Positions 1 to 11,700 of a stretch of DNA of 64,000 nt are shown piece by piece. The notes under the pieces were generated by a model. It worked only from the letters and a program-made list of their open reading frames with translations. It was not told where the DNA came from and did not search any database. The position numbers and the translations under genes were made by a program. Every line of letters begins with the position of its first letter. Positions within the stretch are counted from its first letter, which is position 1. The stretch spans positions 110,973,596-111,037,595 of the forward strand of contig NC_077228.1 of assembly GCF_027887165.1 (NCBI RefSeq), read 5' to 3'. The stretch is from Monodelphis domestica. Lineage: Eukaryota > Chordata > Mammalia > Didelphimorphia > Didelphidae.

Positions 1-227
1 CTCTAATGATTACTACTCAAGTTGCCTTCATCATTCTCAATTTCCTTGTTTGTGAAATGAGGGGCTGGTCTTTGAGATCCTGTGACAACATATATCATCT
101 CTATGCAGATGACTTCTAAATCTATTTTTTTCATCCTAATCTTGTTCCTTATCTTTAGTCTGTTTGCTAGACATTTCCTCTTGGATGTCCCACAAGATTT
201 CCCCCTCCCAACCTATATTATTCAGTC

Positions 228-378
228 ACTTTTCAGTGTGGTCCAACTCACCATGACCCCATTTGGGGGTTTTCTTGGCCAAGACACTGGAACAGTTAGT
301 AAGTGTCTGCATCTGGATTTGAACTCTTCCTGACTCCAGGCCCAGGATTTTATCCTCAGCACCACCGAGCTACCCCAC
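228..378 (-). repeat. MAR1-like tRNA-derived SINE, partial
   Basis: The plus strand shows the antisense body of this SINE class: the caccatgaccccatttgggg block, then the ggatttgaactcttcctgactccagg block and a final accgagctacccca. The family name is from memory. Confidence 0.75.
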
Positions 379-429
379 ATGGGCACTTTTGCATAGGTCA
401 AACCAATGCCTAGAATGCATATTTTTAAA

Positions 430-573
430 CAGAAGAGGGGCAAGGGCTAGGCAATAGGGGCTAAGTGACTTGCCCAGGGTCACATAATTAGGAAGTATCT
501 AAGCCCAGATGTGAATCCAGGTCTTCCTGACTCCAAGCCTGGGCTTCTGTCCACTGGGTTACCTAGTTGTCCC
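430..573 (-). repeat. tRNA-derived SINE fragment
   Basis: Antisense SINE body with gtgacttgcccagggtcaca and a closing ggttacctagttgtccc. Its 3' part is missing. Confidence 0.75.
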
Positions 574-574
574 T

Positions 575-800
575 AGAATGCATCTTCTCATGTCAGCCTC
601 CAAGAATCGCTTATCCTTTCTCCTGGCCTAACTCAGATGCCGCCTGCATTGGCACATGACCCTTTGGTGCGCCCTAGTTGTTAGTACTCTTTCCTTCTTA
701 GGATTGTCTGGTATTCTTCTTCATTGGTGCTCTATCTCTCCAAGAGAATGGAAACTCCTTAAGGACAGGGACTCAGCACACTGGAGATGCCCTGTAAGTA
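575..800 (+). repeat. L2-like LINE 3' end
   Basis: The text gagaatggaaactccttaag followed by gacagggactcag is the characteristic L2 3' end, here diverged. It has no coding potential. Confidence 0.6.
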
Positions 801-939
801 CTCCTGGAAAGGAACTGAGCCCGCCTTCATTTAACAAACATTTATTACATACAAACTAGGGTTGAAACAGACTTATTTTTAAACAGCTGACAATTCAGCA
901 GGCAGGACACTGGTGCTGCCCTGCTGGCTTCCTGTTGAG

Positions 940-1055
940 ATGTTCTCCTCCTATCCAGCTATTCAGTTCAGTTAAATGAGCCTTAATTAAGCTCCTTTTC
1001 TGTGCTAGGCACTGGGGATGCAAAGACAAAAAATCAATGAGAAGTGATTTGAAAA
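940..1055. repeat. MIR/Ther1-like SINE remnant
   Basis: It contains ttctgtgctaggcactgggg atgcaaagaca, a motif shared with the better copies at 39870-40055 and 33360-33470. It is old and incomplete. Confidence 0.5.
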
Positions 1056-1233
1056 GTCTGAAAAGAGGCGTGAGCCAAAGGGCTTTCAATGCCAAACTAG
1101 GAGTTTATATTTGAAAGCAACAATAAAGGTTCTTGACCAGGAGGTAACACATTTTATCACTTGAGTATGGCCTTAGGAATATCACTTTGGCTTCTCAGAG
1201 GAAGATGGATCCTAGAAGGAAAGTGATTGAAAT

Positions 1234-1390
1234 GGGGCAGTTAGGAAGCTCAGTGGATAGAGAGCCAGGCACAGTAGGTTCTATGCTGAGATTTGGCCTC
1301 AGTCATTTCTAGGTGTGTGACTCTGGGCAAGTCCCTTAACCCCAACTGCCTAGCCATTATATCCTTTCTAAGATAGAAGGTAAGGGTTTT
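1234..1390 (+). repeat. Mon-1/SINE1-like SINE with 16-bp TSD
   Basis: Sense SINE running from ggggcagttaggaagctcag to aaggtaagggtttt. It is flanked by a perfect 16-bp direct repeat, AGGAAAGTGATTGAAA, at 1217-1232 and 1409-1424. That shows insertion by target-primed reverse transcription. Confidence 0.9.
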
Positions 1391-1439
1391 AAGAAGAAAA
1401 AAAGAAAAAGGAAAGTGATTGAAAGCAAGAGGACCAATT

Positions 1440-2475
1440 AAAAGACTATTAGAATATGCCACCAAATTAAAAAAATATATATTGATCAGTTTTGCTGGTT
1501 TTTTTCTCTTCCTTTCTTCTTTTTTCTAAAAAAAATCTTTGTTATTAAAGATGGAAGGGAGGATCCAGGCTAAGAAAAGCCACTGAGATCTTTTTTTGTA
1601 GCTCTATAAAGTATTCCTTTGGTAGTTTGATTGACGTGCGGCTGATTAAAGAAATAAGTTTAGGTAGAATTCGAATTTTTGTTATATTAACTTGACATCC
1701 CCCACCTCACCCCCTGGCTCTCTATTCACAGAGATACAAGTAATTGGGCCAGTTATCTCAGCAGGGAGGCAGGAAAAGGACCAGGAGGAAGTGTGAGTGA
1801 CAGCAGTTTCAAAGTTGTTAAGGAAACAGAAAATGCTCAGTCTCACTTGCGGCTAGGAGACCGTTGGTATTTATCTCCTGATGTCATTATTTCCTGATTG
1901 ATCTTAGATGACTTCCTTCCTTCCCAACTTCTTGGTTCCCCTCCACAAAGGCAGAGAGACCTCTGGACTAGCTCATGTCTCTGAGAGGCCAATTCCAAGT
2001 GCCAGAGACCTTGTTTTTCTCCCTCAGCTCCCAGGGCTAAATGATCTACCTTTATTTTAGAAAGGGGAAGAAAAGGAAATTAGGTTGCTGTTAGGGAAAG
2101 CTTTTTTGTTGCATTCTTGCCTGGAGATCTTAGGGTAAATTCTATTGCAGTGTTAACAAACTGCTACAGTTGAGTTTTGTCCTTAGTACTGAACAGGCAG
2201 TCTCACATTCTGACTCTTCTTCTGACCTCCCTGGACACTAATGATCAAAAGTAGGCATTACCTCCCACCAGAGCTGTAACTAGGATGGAGTAATCAGGGC
2301 TTTTCCTCAGGGCATCAACATTTCAAGGACACAAAATTTTCACATATTCATTCATTCATTCCAACAGTGAAAAAATCACTATTGTAATTCGTTCTCCTTC
2401 CTACAGAAGGAGTTATCATAGTTACTTCTTGTATGATTTTAATGTCTTGTATTACAAAGTTCTTTCTCCTTCTAG
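1440..2475. other. No gene or clear repeat seen
   Basis: Mostly unique-looking intronic or upstream sequence before the receptor stalk exon. I looked for an Ig-domain exon, meaning a long open frame with paired Cys and a Trp, and saw none. The receptor's ectodomain exons must therefore lie before the window. Confidence 0.5.
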
Positions 2476-2515
2476 GAGACAATACCACCATCAGACCATT
2501 AACTAATGGAATCAG
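2476..2515 (+). CDS. Receptor stalk exon
   Basis: A 40-nt exon between ttctccttctag and gtaggt. In the frame that joins the next exon it reads DNTTIRPLTNGI, a polar juxtamembrane stalk with an N-glycosylation sequon (NTT). It enters in phase 1 and leaves in phase 2. The other two frames contain stops. Confidence 0.65.
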
Positions 2516-5500
2516 GTAGGTGAGAAACCAGCATGTAAGACTGGGGATTCACCATGGAAGAGGGTTTCCATAGACTGAGGGCAGATGGCCATTTGGGGGA
2601 TTGGAGAAGGGGAGGCTGAAGAAGCTGAAGCAGAGAATCCGAGGTAGGGAGAGTATGGAGAGTGGGCAGGATCTTTACATGAAGTGATTACTGGGTCTCA
2701 ATGGGACACTTTGCTCCTTTCTCCTATTTGTCTCTCCTCAGCTTCACCTTAGCCATCACCGTCCTTACCTCTTCTGCCGGCATGCTAATTCTTATCCTGC
2801 TCTTTGTTGGAGTCTTGTCTATGACCCTGAAAAAGTGGAGGAATAACAGTGAGTCTTTTGGTTCCATCAACATTTGATAATGCCCACTACAGTCAAGGAG
2901 TGATGAATTGGATCAAAGTGCCTGCAAAGAAAGGGGGGGAAGATTTGATCTTTTGGAGTAGTATGCTTCTCTAGGGCTTAATTACTGACCTCTAGACCCC
3001 AATGCATGGCACCCCATTCTTCAGGGTTCTTGGGGACAGTTCAAACTTGTGCAACTTGGTTTAATGAAAACACTGAACAGACTTCTAGTACAGGATCAAT
3101 TATTTTTAGGGTGTGAATTTATTTTATTTTATTATTATTATTTTTATACCCTTACCTTCCACCTTAGAATCAGTACTGTGTGTTGGTTCTAAGACAGAAG
3201 AGTGGTAAGGGCTAGGCAATGGGGGTTAAGTGACTTGCTCAGGGTCACCCAGCTAGGAAGTGTCTGAGGCCAGATTTGAACCTAGGACCTCCCATCTCTA
3301 GACCTGCTCTCAATCCACTGAGCTACCCAACTGCCCCTATGAATTTTTATTTTATTCATTGTCTATACTTAAGAAAATGATGGAGAAAATGTTAATGTGG
3401 GTTAAACTTAAAAGTGTGTTTTGTTTTTCACAGATTTGGTTATTAAGCATTTAGCAACATACCCCTGGTTAAATCATATAGCTTCTTTCTTTCATTTTAA
3501 AAAATATAATTTTATTCATTTTGCTAAATACTTCCCAATTATATGTACATTTTATTTTATTTTTAAAACCCTTCCCTTCCATCGTAGAATCAATACTATA
3601 AATTGGTTCCATGGCAGAAGAGCGGTAAGGGCTAGGTAATGGGGGTTAAGTGACTTGCCCAGGGTCACATAATTTCAAAGTGTCTGAGGCCAGATTTGAA
3701 CCCAGGACCTCCCATCTCTAGACCTGACTCTCAATCCACTGAGTTACCCAGCTTCCCCCTACATGTACATTTTTAAAAACATTCTTTATTTAAAATTTTC
3801 TCTCCCAAAAGGGAATGGACCTACTTATAAAAAATATTTATAGTAGCTCTTTTTGTGGTGGCAAAGAATTGGAAATTGAGGGGATGTCCATTAATTGAGG
3901 AATGGCTGAACTAATAATGTTGGTGATGGAATATTATTGTACTATAAGAAATGATAAGCAGGATGATTTCAGAAAAAAGCTGGAAAAATCTGCAGGAACC
4001 GATGCAGAGTGAAATAAGCAGAACTTGGACAACATTGTACACAGTAACAGCAATATTGTACAATAATCAATTGTGAAAACCTGACTACCTTCAGCAGAGC
4101 AATGATCTGGAACAATCCTGGAAGACTTATGGGGAGCTGGATGGATGCAGATCAGCGTATTTACAGTTTTATTTGGGTTTTGTATGAGTGAGCTCTTTCA
4201 GAATGGCCAATATGGAAGTATGTTTTGTATGATAAAAATGATTTTTTAAAAATTCAAATTCTCTCTCCCTTCCCTCATCCCTTGAGAAGGCAAACAATAT
4301 GATATCCATTATACATGTGAAGTCATGCAAAATATTTCAATATTAGCAGGGCCAGTTATTTATATTGAAACCCACATCCATGTTTAGCTTTACCTGAATA
4401 CATCAAAGCTCTCTGATTTTACTAAGGTCCCATAACCATTAAGGTCATAAGCTGTCAATAAATATTGGTTTCAGGTTTGGGACAAATAGATGGCTCAGTA
4501 GATAGAGAGCTGGGCAGAGAGTCAGGAAGACCTGAGTTCAAATCTGCCCTGAGACACTTATTTGGTGTGTGACACTGGGCTAGTCCCTTCGTTCTATTTG
4601 CCTTAATCCACTGAAGAAAGAAATAGCAAACCACTCCAGTATCTTTGCCAAGAAAACCCCATGGAGAACATGATCACAAGGAGTTGAACACCACCGAATA
4701 GCATCAGCGATGGACCGGGCACTGTGATAAATGCTGGGGACAAAAAAGAAAGGCAAACAACAAGTCCAGTTCTCAAGGAGCTCACAGTCTCTGAGAAGCC
4801 AAGATGCCAAGAATTATGTAAAAACGAGCTAATTTAGAGGCAAACAGTTCAGACAGTTCAATGAGATTCTGCGGTCAGAAATGTTGCCCAGAAGCTAAGC
4901 CTCTCTGGAGAGAAATCTCCTGACCTTCACAGCTTAGTGACTTGCCCAGGGTTACCTGACCAGTATCTGTCAGAGACTGGGCTTGTCCCTGCCTTTCCAG
5001 TTCCAAGGTTGGCTCTCTAACCACTATACAATGCTGCCTCTCCTATAAAACAGGCACTTAACAGGGACTGTTGGAGAGGACTGGATTTATACCTTCCACC
5101 TATTGCTTCTGGTTCTATCCTCTGGGGCCAGACAGGACAAGCTTAATCCTCTCATCCATGTAAGAGTCCTTCAGATGCCTGAAAACTATCTTATCTCCCC
5201 CATCCTCCCCCACCCAGTGTTCTTTTGTCTAGGTTAAGCATCTCCAAGTTCCTTCAACCAAATGCCATGTCAGGATCTTGAGAACCTTCCTTATCCTGGC
5301 TGTCCTTTCCTGGCTACTCTCCCTCTCATCAATAGTTTTCTTAAAATGAGGTTGCTGGTGAGACATTTGAAAAGCACTCTAGAAAGGAAGCTAGCTAGCA
5401 CAGTAGATAAAGAATCAGGTCTGGAGTTGGGAAGTCCTGGGTTCAAATCTGTGTTCATACACCTCCTATCTCTGTGACCCTGGGCAAGTCACTTAACTCC

Positions 5501-8500
5501 CATTGCCTAGTTCTTACCGCTCTTCTGTCTTAGAACCAATACTAAGTATCTATTATAAAACAGAAGGTAAGGGTTTAAAAAAAAAAAAGTATATGGATAC
5601 AAGAGTCAGTGGCTCAGTGGATAGAGTACCATGCCTAGAGATGGGAGGTCCTGAGTTCAAATGTGGCCTCAGACACTTCATCTATATGACCCTGGACAAA
5701 TGACTTAGTCCCTAATGCTTAGCCCTAAGCACTCTTCTGTTTTAGAACCAATAGTTGGTATTGTTTCTAAGATGAAAGGCAAAGGGTTAAAAAAAATGAA
5801 AAGGACTTCGGTGGAGGATAGATGCTTTTTAAATCAATGACAGTGATAATATTGAAACCAGTTCTAGTAACTTATCTTAAATATTCTCCTGAATCAATGG
5901 ACCTAAGATTGCATTATTACAAATATGCTCTCCCAGGCACACATCAGCACAGACAGAAACCATTCTATCACACAGCACCTTGTATAATCATTTCTCATGT
6001 CTTTCTGTAAAAGGTCCACAGATGTTCTGGAGGTTTTCCTTTGTTCGTTTGTTTGTTTGTATGTGTATGCGTTTGTCTGTGTTTCCTGCCAGTGTTTCAT
6101 GAATGACACTACAAGATCCAGACTGTCCAGAGCATTTTAAATACAACACAAAATGAAAAGTGAGTTTGTCAAGCACTTGCCACATATGAAGCACTTGGCT
6201 CTGTCCTGCATAGTCTCCCTGTGACACCCTGGGAGCTGAGCTAGTTCCCTTGATGCTATGATAGCTAGCTCAATAGCAAATGTGTACATAGCAAAGAGGA
6301 AGGCAGAGAGATGGCACAGTGATGGAGCGCTTGATGTGGAGTCACAAAATCCTTGAAAACTTACTAGTAGAATGACATCAGGAAAGTCACTTAATCCCTG
6401 TGGTTCAGTTTCCTTATCTGTAGAGGACTATCATGTATAGAACAACCTCTCACCTGTAGCAATCCACCTCTGCCTGCCTCAGTTTCCTAACTTTAACATG
6501 GGAATAATAAATGTCTATCTGCTAGAGTTGTTATGAGAAAAAATAAGGCAAGATTTATAAAGCTTGGGGACACCTAGGTGGCTCAGTGGATTCAGATGGG
6601 AGGTTCCGGGTTAAAATCTGGCCTCAGACACTTCCTAGCTGTGTGACCCTGGGCAAGTCACTTAACCCCCACTGCCTAGCCTTTATCACTCTTCTGTGCG
6701 ATATTGATATACAATACACAATATTGATTCTAAGACAGAAGGTTAAGGGTTAAAAAATGTATAAAGCACTGAGCAGAAGACTTGGCACATAGTACTACAT
6801 AAATGCTAACAATAATAATAATAATAGAATTCAACTCTTGTTTTCATCAACATCATAATGAAAGGACTGGATTCAATGGCATCCAAAGCTCTCCGTCTAT
6901 GATGCCACAAGTCACATTAGAATCGAACCCCAGACCTAGTCAGTTCTGGCCATGGAGCTACCTTTCCTTCTGAGAATCAAGAATTAAGATGGAAAATTCC
7001 AACTTGGTCACACCAAGGGAGTAGACTGACCCATTTAAGGGATGAGCTTGCCCTTATTTGTCTGACTCTCTAGGCTTTATTTCTTTTCTTTTTATTTAAT
7101 TGAAAATGTTTGTTTAATTAATTAATTTAGAATATTTTTTCATGGTTACATGATTCATGTTCTTTCCTTCCCCTCCTTCTTTCCCCCCGTAGCTAATGTG
7201 CAATTCCACTGGGTTTTATATCCTTTATTTCTTTTCTAGGGATATTTGAGAAACAAAAGAGATGGGACAACTTTCTCTTCAACTCCCAGGTAAGGGAACC
7301 CAAGAGTGAAACCAAAAAGCAGCCCTGAATATCAAGGCCAAGCAATGCTGGTATTTCTTGGGCAGCTCAGAGATGGACAGTGGACACATACTGGCTAACA
7401 TCCCCTGAGGCCTTACCTTGCTCTTTAGAAATAATGTTACACTGGCAAGCACTTCTATAGGAGTTATTGTACACAAACATACTGATGACTGAACGTTGGT
7501 ACTGAAAGGTCTAGCAGAGTGGTCCTTATTGCCGCTTTTGGTCTAGAGATATCAGTGGGGGAACTCTTGGTAAGGAAACTCCCTCTCCTAAGCAAGTTGA
7601 CCACTCTTCTATGACATTCTTCTATATTCTTCTATGAGTCTTAGTTTCTTAGGATACGATGACATCAGGAGACATGTCAATGATCACGCAGTATTAGAAG
7701 TAGGGTGATATAGTAAAAAGAGCAATGGATTTGGAGTCAGAGAACTTGGGTTCAAATCTCACCTCTGTTACTATATATGTGACCTTGGGGGAGTCACTTT
7801 GTTTTAAATCTTTACCTTGGGGGCTCAATGTGACTCAATGGATTGAGAGCCAGGCCCAGAGATGGGAGATCTTGGATTCAAATGTGGCCTCGGATACTTC
7901 CTATCTGTGGAAGACTGAGCAAATCACTTAACACCCATTTGTCAAACCATTTACCTCTCCTCTGCCTTGGAACTAGGCATTGATTCTAAAGCAGAAGAGT
8001 AGTAAAGGATAGGCAGTTGGGGTTAAATGACTTGCTCAGGGTGATGCAGTTAGGATGAATATCTGAGGCCAGACTTGTCTCAAGACTTGGCTCTCTATCC
8101 ATTATACTTTCTAGCTTCCTCTGAGTCACTTAATTTAACATCCCTGGGTCTTACCTTCTTCATTGATAAAATGGGAGTGTGGACTATATGCCCTCTGAAG
8201 GTAATTTCTAGCTCAATCTTTGATTCTATGTGTCAGAGGCAGGATTTGAACCCATATCTTCCTGACTCCAAGGCTGGTCCTTGTAATAGTTAAAGGGATA
8301 AGGAAGGTTTGTAACAAGGAATGGAGGACTTGAAGGGAGAGAGGGAATATGGCTGCCAGTGAGGTAAAAGGACAGAGATATTCCCTGCTGAGAGGCTATC
8401 TTTGAAAATTGGGGTTCCTGAGAAATGGGCCACCTATGATAGCCTGAGGGGATGTCTTTATGGATTGATGTTGAAGATGTTCCAGAGCAGGTAAGCATGG

Positions 8501-8663
8501 AGCCTCCTAAGGGACAAGACTCTCCCTAAACTATAAGGATAATTTTAGTGTTTTGACTTAAATCTAAATGATTGGTCGCCAGGGAAAATTCCCAAATAAT
8601 AAAATACCCAAGTAAGCTGGGAATTATGAAGATTTTAATTAATATAGAGAGAAGGAATTAAGG

Positions 8664-8746
<83 letters not shown>

Positions 8747-11700
8747 TTAGTTTAAACTGCTTTGGCTCAGGCTGAGCCAGGCAGTAGTTAAAGGCCTTGG
8801 CCAAAGTGGCCTCCCTGAGCCCAAGGGTAAGGGAATCAGTCTTATCACTCACCACAAGATTGTCTCCAAGCTGGGTTCCAGTATTCTACTGAACTCAATC
8901 TTCTGAACTGAGTTCAGAATAATCTCTTGAACTGACTTTTAGCCTTCTTTTAAAGAGAATTTTCTCTTATGCCACCCCTCCCCCCACCAACTGTCATTCT
9001 TGTCAATGTCTTCTCTCTAACATTCCAACTGCTGTTTGTTCCACCTGAGTGGCAGAAAGTCCAAAACTTGCTTCAATTTTCCCTTCCACAATCAGCCCCT
9101 TTTTTTGTTGTGACCTTCCCAAGGTCATTTCTTTTTATTATATTTACCAATCTACTAAATCTACTAACTATTCCCCCCCAAATAATAAATTTCCCTCAAT
9201 TACTCTATCACTATTCTATGCAAACTTTATGTACTCTAAGGAATTCTATGCAGGAAAGTTTGAGTAAAGGTAGTTTTAGGGTTTTACAATAAATTCAGTA
9301 CAATAAATGTTTGAACAAAACCGTCACAAAGAAATTTGAATCTTAATACTAATACTCCTATTTTAATTATCTATAATTAATTGCAAACCATTTAATCTTT
9401 ATATATTTCCATTAAATGCAATTTCAGCATCAGCTTTACAATAAACAATTGTTTACTATATGCAAATGCAGTTTAAGTCTATTCTTAAGTATAATTAACT
9501 GTCTATGCTATGTTTAACTTAACTTATTCCTTATTCTATCTATTCCCTACTTATTATATCTATTCTCTAAGTCCCTAGTCTAATCTATAACCTAATTTTA
9601 TGTACAACATATATACATGCTATGCTAAATATTTACAGACTCTTTCACTGTTACTAACCTAATTATAGTATATACATTATTTATAGAGATTATTTACATA
9701 TAATACAATAATATACATAGTTCCCTAATCTTGATGTCAGTCAAATAGAAATATCTATTGATCCTTCTATTTGCCTAAGACCTTATGGAACTAACTATAT
9801 ACATATTTACATTTTGCATAAATACAATTTCAGACATTTGTTTATTTAAACATCTCCCAATATGTCAGTTTGTGATTTTGTGCTTTGTGTCTAACAGTGT
9901 TGTGTTGAATTAATACTTATCAAGTTTCTTCAGATTTTCAATTCTAATGTTGACTGATGGATCTCTTCTTTCTTCTAAGTTATGTAGTGTTGCATGCTAT
10001 TTCCCTAATGTGTGAAATTAATTTTGTTTTATGATTTCATCATACTCAGTCTTACATATAAGTCCTGTTTTCTGTCTGTCCTCTTCTTATATAAACAAAT
10101 TTACAAAGTTCAAAATTTTAGCTGTCCATTTCAGCTTTTCCTCTTTGTTTCTTCTCTCTAGCAGCTTTTTTAAAAATGCTTTTCCTCTGGGATGCTTTAA
10201 AATCTTTTCTTCTGGGCTGGAAAGTTGTCTTATCCTTGTTGCTGTGGTATGCTTGACTGTCAGGATGCCATTGTCTCAAACATTATGTGTCACTATTGTT
10301 TCTTTGTGGTATGCTTTTTGATGCTAATCAGTTTTTGTTTTCATTTCTCAACACTATCTTTTGTTTAGCTATCTTCTTCTATGTCTGTTACACTGGTATT
10401 GGATTTTTCTGTTTTTATGTGGGAACAGTGGAACCATGAGTCTTTCCCTGCAATTTTTATAGCTGTCGGGGTAGTAAGTAATACGTTATGTGGTCCAGTC
10501 CATTTTATGTCTGTAGCCAATTTTCTGTTGAAATTCTTTAAGTATATTTTGTCTCCTGGTTTGATGTTGTACAAATTGTAATCTAGGGGTACTGTTTGTT
10601 GTATCAAGCCCATTTTGTGCAACTCTGCTATTCTTGTTTGTAAAGCTTGTATATATTTTGTTAATTGACAATCTCCACCTATCATTGCAATGTAAGCTTG
10701 TTTACAAGTCCTTCCTTGCTAAATTGTGTGTCTATATAGCATCTCATATGGAGAGATGTGTAGATCTCCACTGGGTCTTGTTCTAAGATGGAACAGAACT
10801 AATTGTAGAATGTCTGTACATTTTTGGTGTGTTTCTGCACAAAATGGTCCTATTAATGTTTTGATGTCTTTATTTAATCTTTCCACTTGCCCTGAACTTT
10901 GGGGATGATATGGTGTGTGGCATGTTGCTTGTATTCCTAGATTTTTAAAAATTTCATTTAATATTGATTGAGTAAAGTGACTCCCATGGTCTGAGTCCAA
11001 TTTTGTGGGAATCCCAATCTAGGTATGATTTCTTTTAATAGGATTTTGACCACAAATTCTGCGTTGTTCTTTTTGGCAGGAAAAACTTCTGGCCATCTAG
11101 TCAGTCTGTCTATGATGATGAGGCAATACTTAAACCCTTTGTCTTTTGGTATATTGATAAAATCTATCTGTATGCACTCAAATGGAGAATATGCTAAGGG
11201 ATGACCTCCTAACCCTTTGGGCTTATAAACTCCCTGATTGAACTGCATACAAATTTTACATTTTTGACAGACTCTTATGGCATATGATGATATTCCTGGT
11301 GCAGTCCAAAATTATCACACTGAATTGATCTCGGCTTGGGTTCCATAGTGTCTTTGTGCATGTATTGTGTTGCACATGTAATAGAATAATGTTCTAGGCA
11401 GGATGGGCTTGCCTAGTTGCGAAAACCATATACCTCTTCTTTGTTTTGTCCCCAAGTTCTTTATCCATGATTGAATTTCCCCTTCATTGTAGGCATTAGT
11501 TAGATTGTCCTATTCAACTATTGAGAAATTCAATATATGTAGAGGTCATTCTCTAACTCCAAATTTTGCTGTAATGTCAGCTCTATGGTTTCCTAAGGAC
11601 ACATGATCATTAGTCCCCATGTGTGATCTGCGGTGGATTATTGCCACTTCCTTGGGCAGTTGTATGGCCCTCAAGAAGTTGCATTATGACTTTGGCATAT

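Noticed and set aside
1731-1790. Possible extra receptor exon after ctctctattcacag
   Set aside because: One short frame is open (WASYLSREAGK), but the donor is poor and the phase with the stalk exon is unconvincing.
4580-4810. Two overlapping minus-strand frames with hydrophobic text
   Set aside because: Both are translations of the MAR1-like SINE and the adjoining Ther1-like block.
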